A stretch of DNA of 64,000 bases, from contig CM046844.1 of assembly GCA_025618425.1 (NCBI GenBank), positions 4,093,177 to 4,157,176 on the forward strand, read 5' to 3'. The notes under the pieces are model-generated. The model ran no database searches. It was not told the origin of the DNA and saw nothing but the letters and a program-made list of their open reading frames with translations. Origin of the DNA: Heliocidaris tuberculata. Lineage: Eukaryota; Echinodermata; Echinoidea; Camarodonta; Echinometridae. A program made the position numbers and the translations under genes. Shown here in pieces: positions 36,501 through 48,400 of the stretch; position 1 is the first letter of the stretch; each line of letters opens with the position of its first letter.

Positions 36501-38747
36501 CAAAAATATACTTTGATTCAATTAAGACATCTCATCTCTTTCATTTTCTTTCATGAACTTGGAAAATCAATATGGAAATGAAGTTATCTTGCCCGTTAAT
36601 TTGATATTCAAGTTTGTTAAAAGGCATTTCTTATTTAGTAATCTTTATCTGCACATTCACTTCGAATCTACGACATGTACGATGTGTCAGTTACCACAAA
36701 ATGACCATCATGATTGTAATACCGTTTGAAGTCCGAGAGTAAAGGATATCTTACTTGTTTGACAGATATGTGACGAGGGTAATGACTAAGCTCAAGATGG
36801 AGATAGAGCACCCGATGAAGCTTAGAGTCCTCAATACAGGTATGGGAGGATTTCTCGATGCGTGTATATCCTGCAGAGGACATATATATAATCACTTACT
36901 AATTAAGACTGTTCGATATTTCATTCACGGTTCACAGGGGACAGAAGTTAAGCTGAAATTCGAATACATGCACTTTCCATTAAATTTCGAATATATTTTA
37001 GTTTGTCATTCCCTTTTTATCAAATTAATTTTGGGGCATAATTCTTTGTTCCAAAATTCTCGTGGAAGTGACAAGTACGCCCATATAAAACAAACAGAGT
37101 TTTATATATACAGTGCGTCCCAGAAAAAAAGTTAACAGTTGGAAAGATTCTCCCCACATATGTCTCAAAATATTTTGAGGAAATTTTTATACCTGTGGAT
37201 AGCATAGGGTCTCCTCTATCAAATGACAACAAAATATCTCGCAATATTTAACACTTGAGTGAGGAAAAGCCAATTTTGTGAAGGGGTGCAAAATACAGTC
37301 TTGACAAGAATTGATATTGGCTCTGGCTGGTATCAGTAAAAGACCATTTATGAAATAACGTAATAAGTTCTCTGTATATCATTACACATCCTCATTAACA
37401 TCTTATGCTTGAGTGAGCAATTAACAACTTTGTTGAGTGTTTAAAAAAGGTTACTTTTTGTTATTTTTTTTTTCATCTGGCTTCCTCACTCAAGCATAAA
37501 GTTTTGATGGGATATAGCAGGACATGCATTGAAAAATGTCCGTTCATCATAAGTCGTCTTTTAATGGTCAGAATATAAAATTTTATTGATGTGCCCCCCC
37601 CCCCCAATCTCAGACAAGCAAAAAAATATGATACGGGTGAACTCCACCCCCCCCCCCCCCCCCCCCCCCCCCGTTTCACGGCCCAGTTATTTCTTACTGC
37701 TATTTGATTGCAAAAGAAAGTTCAAATACCAATAGACCTGTATCATTTGTATATGCTTGTAATGTTTAATTTCCGGTCAATTTCCTTGTCGTGGATCTAC
37801 ATAGATTTACTTGTTAAAGTGTAGTCCCGATCTCATTGCCCTTGCTCTGTGCATGTCTTTCTTTTGATATATTAACTTACCATGAGTACAGCAAAATTGG
37901 TTAGATGATTACAGCTGCACAGTATTGTCTGCGTGATGTTATAGGTCTGATCACCACTGTTCTCATTTTCTGAGGTAATGATGTGACATCCAGTGGATGA
38001 CCAATCCGGGATACTCGTGTCCCAGAAAGAACAGACTGGGTCTTGATAGCCACCCTGTTTGTTTGAGAACATTTGTAACGGGTGAACATAATGGCCCTCG
38101 ATAGAGCTTTAACAAAAATAAAAACACAAATGTGCCACAATTGCAGGTTATTTGACTATACAGTGTGTCCCAGAAAAAACGAAACCGAGATTGATCGATG
38201 TATAATGATATCTTAATCACAGTTATGATTAATAAGTGGCACATATTTGTAAAGCTTAGAGTCTCTTCTTTCCTGCGATACCACTCATATGATACATATT
38301 TCACGCATGAGTGAATAATAACAATGTGAAGTTGGGATGTCAAAAATTAATTTGGCCAACGATGTTTGAATTTTAAAAAGATAATCCTATGTCTAAAAAA
38401 GTCATTTTCCGCCCTTTCATTTGACACCTTAATATTGAAAAATGACCAACGGATGACAGAGATAACTTGAATTGAAATATTGATTACATTTCGATGATTT
38501 TTAAAAATGCTTTGTTCCATAACTCCGCATCGGTTTTCCGCATGAATGGAGGCGGAGAAAGTCATGGGTGGTCTAAAAGCTTTCGAGTAGAAACCAATAC
38601 TATCCCACCCTCCTTATTCTCATTGCCTATTATTACCACCACCTCCCCCCCCCCCCCCCCCCCAATCATGCCAATCTCTCCCGGAACCTCAAACCCTACA
38701 CTTCCTCAAGTTCCCCCTCTCTTTCCCTCTCCCACTTTACGTGTGGA

Positions 38748-38779
<32 letters not shown>

Positions 38780-39457
38780 GTGGATGTGTGTTAGAGAGAG
38801 AGAGGGAGAGAGAGGATGTTTGTGTATGGTCTAATGATCTTTAGTTAGATTTAAGCAAACACCACTGCATAATCGTTTAACTTGCATGATCAAAACCTAT
38901 CCCTCCCTCACTCATTTCCACTTCCATCCCCTACACCACTCGGAACACTAAAAACTCTTCATCCCTCATGTACACTTCCATTCTTTCCCTCCGTATATTT
39001 GACGATCAACCACGCATGCAGTCTTTTGTCTTCTTTGTTCACTGCTACGGCAGGCAGCGAGTACAAACGAATTCATTTAATAAATCATTGAAATACAAGC
39101 ATCACTTTAAACAAACAGAACTTACTCATTCCTGGCTCATTTTTATCCATTGAGGTGTCATATGTTTAAGAGAAGAAAATTATCTATTAAGGAGTATTAA
39201 TTTCATATTGCAATGATAAAAATGTTTTCTAATATATTACTTGGAATTCGAGGTATCGTTGTGCAGTGGACTTTTTGGAAGCCCTGCTTCATATTGTTCT
39301 CATTCACTCATGCGTGAAGCATGTGTCATATAAGTAGTACCTGATGAAAGAAGAGGGTGTAACCTTTAAAAATATGTATTGATTATTGATCATAATTATG
39401 ATTAAAATATAATAATTCATCGATACATCTCGGTTTCGTTTTTTCTGGGACACACTG

Positions 39458-39490
<33 letters not shown>

Positions 39491-42400
39491 AGAAATCAAT
39501 TGAATTGAATGAGAGAAATAATTTGCGTAGCTAAATTCATTGTTCCTCCTTACTGACTTCCTTTTTGTGGAAATAACTGCAGGGTTTGCAAAAACTGTCT
39601 CTGCCGGGAGTCGAACCCGGGTCTTTGGCACTGTACGCCAAACGCCTTAACCACTAGACCACGGAGGCGGGTTGAGTGGTATTCGACTACACCAGGTACA
39701 AACACCGACAGGCAGCCCTTGCAACCCTTCGCAGTTAATTTATTCCTTTTCTTTGAGGGACAGGGGAGTACTGAACAATGAAAAGCCGCATGCCTAGCTA
39801 GATCCATGGCGGATTCATGTATTAGAATTAATTAATTATTTACAATGTGTGAGAAATTTGTTCCAATACTATAGCATCGGCAACTCTCGTGGGTAAATTT
39901 ACATAATGTGAGAAATCAATTAAATTGAATGAGAGAAATAATTTGCGTAGCTAAATTCATTGTTCCTCCTTACTGACTTCCTTTTTGTGGAAATAACTGC
40001 AGGGTTTGCAAAAACTGTCTCCGCCGGGAGTCGAACCCGGGTCTTTGGCACTGTACGCCAAACGTCTTAACCACTAGACCACGGAGGCGGGTTGAGTGGT
40101 ATTCGGCTACACCAGGTACAAACACCGACAGGCAGCCCTTGCAACCCTTCGCAGTTAATTTATTCCTTTTCTTTGAGGGACAGGGGAGTACTGAACAATG
40201 AAAAGCCGCATGCCTAGCTAGATCCATGGCGGATTCATGTATTAGATTTATTTAATTATTTACAATGTGTGAGAAATTTGTTCTAATACTATAGCATCGG
40301 CAACTCTCTCTCTCTATATATATATATGCATAGTTGAGGAAACAAATGTAAGAGGGTTTGTGGACCTATTAGCCGGGGCACAAAAGTCAAGGAATTCCCT
40401 CCTTTAACCTATTACCTACAGGACGAACCGAGCTGTTCATGTATATTAAGACTTAAAAGCCTTTGGAATGGGAGAAATAGTCAATGGGTTAATGAAATGT
40501 TAATGTGGTATTCTGCTCCAACATTACTTTTCTTGGGAATTTGTTTCAATGAAACCGTTTACAACATCGCTGAGGACACCCCATGTGTTACTTTTCTAGA
40601 AGTGCTACGTATGCATGTAGGGCTATATTTGAACATACCTCAATTGGTGCAAATGTAAAAACGATGTTCTCCTTTAGTTTGGTCATCTCCTCTCCTCCAA
40701 CTATTAGCCCTACGATCAGGGAATTCGCGCTTCGATTGAAATCAGTCTCGTTTTCATTGACCTCCCGAAGAGAGCGGGATCCGAACAATGACGGTGTCCT
40801 AAACACGGCGAGGGCAACACGAACGCCTTTGCCGCCTGGTGTCGACTTATTGGCTTGACCGTCAAATACGCCAGGTGGAATGGCAACTTGAAACAGCAGA
40901 TGCGAGTCCGGGACGAAGCTATCATCCTGACGGAGAGCGTCGTTAGACATTGATGGGTCAGTAGTAAAGTTGAAATGTTCGCCGGTTAAATTTAGACCCG
41001 ATGAAAAATTGGCTGGAGCTACATCAGTAACCTGCCAGAGAGTGCAAGGAAATGTCATAATAATAATGTCATAATAGCATATTCATGATTGTAGACAAGT
41101 AATCACTATGAAACCATCAATAAATATCCCTAATGAGTAAGGTAAGGGTCCTTTGTGGGAGGATATGCACATCTCGATGGAATCAGGCAAGAGGAAGATC
41201 TTTCTTTTTTTTTTTTTTTTACTCTATAAGATGGGTATTGATTAGCCTACATGGACAAACAATAAGGTTTTGTGCCCTAAAACTCCTGTGTAAATTTCCT
41301 CATGGCTCAACTATAAATTTGCAGATTTCAGCAAAATCATCCTCTGTGTGTCAGAAATACTTTATGGATGCATACCAAAAAACAAAAAAATAATAATAGT
41401 AAAAAAAAAAACGAAACATAGCACAACAATATACCAAAAGGATGTATATCAATAGTATTTGAGACCGTTTTACCTGGACAGCCACATTTGAAGTAGAAGT
41501 TGTGAAAGTTTCACCTTCCGGCACTACAACATATTTCAGTTGATCTTCAAAGGCTTCCAGAATCTGTGTGATCGCACCCACGTTGGTTTCTATCTCATAA
41601 AGATCTTCCTCGTTAACGTCTGCAGCGTTGCTAACAATGGTCGTCATTAATGATGTAATCTGACAAGATTAAGCATGATTTAGATTGACATTGAGACTTA
41701 CATAACAAATAACGTATATTTTGGAGACTTGTAGCTTTTATACTTTATAATGCATAAAACATTTTTAAAAACTTTGAACTGGTTAAGTGCCATGAAACGA
41801 TAGTGACGAAGGAAATTAATTGACTTTCACTTGTTCTTGTTTTGGAAGAGACACCTTCGAATCCTTTTTCTTAATCGTGGCAGTAAATCCTTTATTAGTT
41901 AGGTGGAATTATCCATACTTAGGTGAGTCAGCCTATTTCTACACAATAACACAATAACAGGCTTAACACAATGAAAAAGCAGATATTTACCTTTGGTTCG
42001 CCTATTTGTAGACTTGTGATGTTCTTGACGATGAGTGCAATGTTGGTAACATCCGTCTGGGTTAGTTCATCAGGGCTGCTGGAGGCTGCTGCTGTTTCTT
42101 CGATCACTTTCTCCACGGTTTCGTTTGTTATTTTACCCTGGAAATATTAAACATAGCTCATACTATCGTAATACAGCAATTGAAAATCCTTGAAACTTTT
42201 ACACTCATCTTGTGACAATAACCATAACTTCTATTCCCATACTAATGCTTTCTCGGGAGCAACTCACAACCAGCATCAAATTTTGTCAAAATGCATATGA
42301 TGGCCCGTTTCATGGAGTATTGAAAGGGAGCTTGGGGTGCAGGCCCGGAGGGTTATGTGCCCCACTACCCCACCCCCCTAAAACATGGTTACCGCTTTTC

Positions 42401-45400
42401 TTTTCTTTTTTTCTTTACCTGTAGATTATAAGATTTTTTGTAATCCAGACCACAAAGACGATGTATTCAATTTTAAAATAGCTAATGTACCTATAAAGTA
42501 AAGAACGTGAAGATATATTCAACATTATACAAAGGTTATTTAAAAAACTAATCATGAATGTTTCTGACACAGGGTCTACTTATTTGTAATTCGCTGTACA
42601 TTAGGGAAACAAAAACATAATATTTTGAATTACTCACCTCGAGAATTTCTCGCAAGATTTGTTCTCCACTTCTAACTGAACCGCATTCAGTTTGTTGGGT
42701 TACCTGCCACACAGGTCCAAGTAAAACATTGCTTACACATACTGCACGACCAACTGACTGTCCACCTGTAAAACGAAAAGAGAGCTTGGTGAATGCACTG
42801 GTAGAGAAAGAGATACATGTCGACTTTGTGTTACACTCAGTCATTAACCCACTTATCTACTTAGAAGCCAAAAGAGACAAATGTATAGGATGTCCCCACT
42901 TTTTAGGTAAGATATCGTTAATCATAAAAAGTGGCCCTTAATTCCTATAGGCGCATCTCAATTTAACCCGTCCCCATTTCTTTGTTTTGATTTCGTTCTT
43001 GTCCACTGGTCAAACCAGCCGCCATAATGTTTGACATAGTTAGGCTTAGATGGTAATGATATCAGTTCTTGTTTCATAGTAGATAATATCATGTATCATT
43101 TATGTGTAGGTGCCATCGGTGCCGACTAGCTGATATAAATACCGCCTTAAAGGTCAATGGCTTCGGCCGCAACTTAATTAAGGGTAGATAATCATCGGCG
43201 CCGAGATGGGAAGACCAGCATCTCCTTTCAACAGGTTCAAAAGATAAAAATCCTCAGTCATATCACATCTCCTTCCGACATTTGAAATTATCAGCATAAT
43301 CCGTCTTTCTCTAAAATATTTCTTACACCTCAAAAAGTATGTAGAATGCAATAGCATACCATTCAGTCCTGTCACAAGATACTCACCCAAAGTCGTTTCA
43401 AGTGGACACGTTTCAGTGGAATCCAAAGATACACCAACTTCACCTTGTGGGAATGACATGTTGCCAATTCGCGCTGGGGAACAGTATTCTGCAAAAGTAA
43501 AAATGATAATCTCTTAAGAGATTGAATGATATTGTTCTTATGGCCATATGTTAGATAAAGATTATTTGTTTATCTTTGACATCTCATACTCCTGGAACAA
43601 AAATCATTCAGTGAAAGCAGTGAATTATAAGTTAGAGCAGTTTTAAATTATTTCCATGTTGTTACCTGGACGATCAGTTACAGGAGGACCGCATTCAGTT
43701 TGTTGGGTGACCTGCCACAGAGGTCCAAGAAATTCATTGTTTACACAAACTGCACTACCGATTGGCTGTCCACCTGTAAAACGGAAAGAGAGCTTGGTGG
43801 TAAATCCATTGGTACAGAAAAAGATCTATGTTGTCTTTTTTTAACACTCAAACATTCGCCCACCTGTCTACTTAAAAGCCAAGAGAATTAAATGTATAGG
43901 ATGTTCCCACACTTTAGGTAAAATATCGTAAATCATAAAAAGTGGCCCTTAAAGGAGAATTAACCTCAGAATATAAATGTACTTACGTTCAAAGGTATGA
44001 TATATTTTTAATCATTCGCCTGTATCTCTTTAGAAATAAAATATCAGAAAAAGGGTTTAAATCAAGACATTCTAGCACACAGTATCATCTGCTAACACTT
44101 TACATGGGGGCTGCCATTTTCTTGATGGTATGGAGTTGTGCATGAACCATTGGAAACCGTTCCGGTCAGGAAGATATTTTTAATCCTAGAGCTAAATTGC
44201 TCCTCTTTATTACAAAAAAAAAATCCCCAAATATGATGGAAAATACATAACAGGTGTATACATATATTCTAAAATTTGAAATTTATAGATTTCTTTTTAA
44301 ATTCTCTGATTTTGCTAAATATAAATCGATTTCTTGGGCTTGCCTGGCAGAGCAGAACATAATTTATACAACGAGCATTCTGACTATTGAAGTCCATTAT
44401 CCATAAATTTGAATTAATTCAAAATATCTTTATGTATACATCAAGAAAATGGCAACCCCCAGGTATCGCCAGCAGACGATAAATTCTGCTGAGAAAATCT
44501 TGATTAATACCCATCTCGTATATTTTAAGGCAATGGTAGGACATCAAGAAGGAATAGATTACGTCTTTGAATATAAGCACATTTATATTTTGAGGTTTAT
44601 TCCCCTTTAACTGTTAAAAATGCATCATAGTAAAATCCTCTTTTTTTATTTGGCCAACCCGTCCCAATTTTTTTTTTGTTTTGATTTTGTTCTAATTTGT
44701 CCACTGGTCATATCAGCCGCCATAATGTTTTGACATACGTAGGCCTAGATGGTAATGAGACCAGTTGTTGTTTCATAGCAGATAGCATCGTGGATCATTA
44801 ATGGGTAGGTGCCATCGGCGCCGATTTTCGACTAGCTGATACAAATACCGCCTTAAATGTCAACGGCTTCGCCCCAACTTAAGGGTAGATAGTCAATGGT
44901 GCCGAGATGGGAATATCAGCATCTCCATTCAAAAGATAAAAATCCTCTGCCATATCACATCTTCTTCCGACATTTGAATTCATCAGCATAATCCATCTTC
45001 TCAAAAATATATATATTTTACACTTCAATGACTACGTAGAATTCAGTATCATACCAGTCACTTTCAAGATACTCACCCAAAGTCGTATCAAGTGGACACG
45101 TCTCAATGGAATCCATAGATACACCCTCTTCACCTTGTGGGAATGACATGTTGCCAATTCGCATTGGGGAACAATATTCTACAAAAGGACCATATGAATA
45201 AAAGGATTCAGTGGTATTGTTCTTATGTTCATACGTTTGATAAAGATTCTTCATTTATCTTTGACATTTGATAGTCGTTGAACAAATATAATTCAGTGGA
45301 GCCAATGAACTATATAAGTTTGGGCAGTTTTTAATTATTTTCATGTTGTTACCTGGACAATCGAACTCCTGTTTTGCAGGACTTGATTCAGATGTATGTG

Positions 45401-48400
45401 TACAGGTGAGGGGTCTGTCATTAGCCGCTGCTCGATAAAGGTAAGATTCATATGCCCCAGAACCATAAACGACTGCACGAAACCTAGGAGAAACCACCAG
45501 CCCATCGGGTAGGATGACTTGTTGACTTCTCAAAGAATAAGAACCATGACCAACTTCCGACCATCGAGTGCACATTGTGGTACCGTTATGTGTCTCAATA
45601 GAATACTCCTCCGTCCAATTCGCCTGTTTGAGCAATGACATCGTCATGAGCGTTGGAATGAAAATAGTAAACTATAAAGTAATTATGGATTTCGTCAAAT
45701 AATTTTTCAAAATAGAGTTATTTTGTCTAATAGGCCTATCTTGACAAAAAATATTAATATATTATTAAATATATTAAATATTTATATAATATTGAATGGC
45801 CTTGAGTGGGATACAAGGATATATCGCACGAGCTATGAGCATATTTCACGAGTCGGCACGACGAGTGAGATATTTTCAAAACGAGTGCGATATATCCTTG
45901 TGTCCCACGAAAGAAAAGCCATTCAATATTATTATTATTAATTGTATGATACCTAGTTCCTCAATTTTCACCATTCCATGTCCTTATGTTTTTGTATAGA
46001 CTTCGACATAAAACACAGGTAGAAAAACATTTTTGTCCTTAACCAAGCATCTTGCAATGACAATGACAATGACAATGACAATGATTTTATTTCCCATGTC
46101 ACCCCTTCCAGGGTATTGGAGAAACAATAATTCACAATCAGTTTGTATACACAAGAACAACTATATACAAATATATACAATATTTACAGTATGTCTGCGT
46201 AAAAAAAAACACCAAAAAAAAAACCCAAAAAACACACAACTACAACAAGCGTACAATATTATGCACTGATTTGCACAGACACATATTCCGTAACGTGGGT
46301 GTAATGGAAACTAGAATATTGCCTGGCTATAACAAACAATGTACATGTATAAAATTAATTAAATAAAAGTGTAAGAAGCAATGAAACAAAGCTAAACTAC
46401 AACAAAACAACCCAAAATATAGTAGGTGCACCTATCAGTATATACATTGTATAAACATATTTGAATATTATATATTGCACAATATCTAAGCATGGAGGGA
46501 CATTATCCCCTGACAGAATTTCGCTAGATTAGTTAAAACCTTCATATCTTTAGAATTAAACAATTGCTCCATTTTCAATGAACTTGGTCTGTTTCGGAAG
46601 CACGGTTTTACAAATCTCTTTCTCATAGCATCTGTTGCCGAGCATTCAAAAATATAATGAAATTCATCCCCAATCTTATTTTGCCTACACAACGTACAAA
46701 TTCTGTCTTTTCTTGCAATATTAACATATCTACCAGTTTCAACAGGAAGTTTATGATTCGAGCAACGAAATTTCGACAAATGAACTCTATTTGAAAAAGG
46801 TAATTTGATAAGGTAGTTTTCAAGACCAACATTGTTCTTAAAAATTCTATAATTAGTGCAATACGTACTTTCATGGATATTACTTCTCCAATTTTGCGAA
46901 TAAATGTCTCTTAATCTCAATCTAATCGCTGAACTAAACCATGAATAAGAAACATTTCTGTTGTCATAAAATATATTAGACATACCAATCTCGTGGAGAC
47001 AACGTTCAATATATAATAACCATGGGGAAGAATAAATAGCTTTGTCATGTAAAAGTTTCAAAATATTACAAACTGTATTTGCTAATTTAGCCTCTTTACC
47101 ATTAACAGTTCGGAACCAAAACTTTAGCATTCGTTCCTTAATATTTAAAGACATTTCCATCCTTCCAAGTTCTCCAACAGCCATGCCATTGTGTGTGTTC
47201 TTCCGTAGTCGTAAAACCTGTTTACAGATCTGGGTTTGCAACAGTTCTATCTGAGAAATATTTCCATGTCCCCAAATTTCACTTCCGTACAGAAGAATTG
47301 GCACGACAAGACGGTCGAAAAGTTCAACTTGAATATCCAACGGCAACCTCAGTTGCCTTGATTTTATAATCAAACTGTACATTGCTCTTTTTGCTTGATT
47401 ATATTGTTTATTAATAGCTCTCTTAAACTTATTATTGTAAGAAAATATCACACCCAAGTACGTATATTCCTCTACAACTTCTACTATGTCATTATTAAAC
47501 TTAAACTGCGCATATTTTCGAACTTTTCCTCTCGAAAAAATAACTACTTTTGTTTTACTAATGTTAACCTCTAGTGACCACAAGTTACAATAAACGCTAA
47601 CAGCATCAAGAGCTGCTTGCAATTCATTCTCATTTTTCGCAAGTAGGATGGTATCATCTGCATACAATAGTGAAAAAAAGTTTCAAGTATATATCAACAC
47701 CTTCCGAGAGCAATGAATTGTCAATTTTAGTAGGTAATAAATCAACACCATCATATTTTTCTCTCACGAAAGATACAAAATCATTAATGTATAACGAGAA
47801 AAGTAATGGAGATAGGTTTTCGCCCTGCCTTACACCAATTTTACAATCAAAATATTCCGATTTCTCTGAATGTTTAATAACTCGAGATTTTAAATTTGCG
47901 TACATGCTTTTAATTATATTGAAGAGTTTCCCACTTATTCCACTTTGTGAAAGCTTAAACCACAATGAAGTCCTATCTATAGAATCAAAGGCCTTCTTAT
48001 AATCAATGAATGCACAATAAACTCTTTTCTTTTGAGATAGGTATAAATCTAAAAGAGAGTGTAAAACAAAGACATGGTCACTGGTCGAATAATTTTCTCT
48101 ATATCCTGCTTGTTCCTCTCCAATTATATTATTATTATCTAAAAAGTAGTTTAATCTTTCATTAACTATCGATGTAAATAATTTACCAATACAGCTGAGC
48201 ATGGTAATTCCTCTATAATTATTAGGGTCTTTCGGTGACCCCTTTTTCTTGTATATTGGACATATAAGCCCAAGGGTCCAATCTGTTGGAATAATACCTG
48301 AATCAAATATTAAATTAAACAGCTTGGTGAGTAAACGGATCAATTGCCTAGGACTACATTTCAAACAGATCGACTCCAGACGCTTTGTTGCATTTCAATT

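Larger units (their letters stand above)
42638..45178 (-). repeat. Tandem duplication of the two-exon HRM cassette including its intron
   Basis: The cassettes 42638-43488 and 43666-45178 align through both exons and the intron between them. Shared intronic stretches include TTGTCCACTGGTCA, CAGCCGCCATAATGTTT, and a TAGGC..AGATGGTAATGA stretch near 43050 and 44741. The introns are 621 and 1303 bp, a difference largely accounted for by the 662-bp TTAA MITE. Confidence 0.8.

Noticed and set aside
15277..39461. Active mariner transposase genes inside the TIR elements
   Set aside because: No frame of adequate length or DDE/D-like motif was seen; all are non-autonomous by inspection.
39600..39665. 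tRNA gene on the minus strand (and its twin at 40020-40085)
   Set aside because: Same SINE body follows; the anticodon-loop position reads ACA, not a usual anticodon, and the segment is tandemly duplicated.
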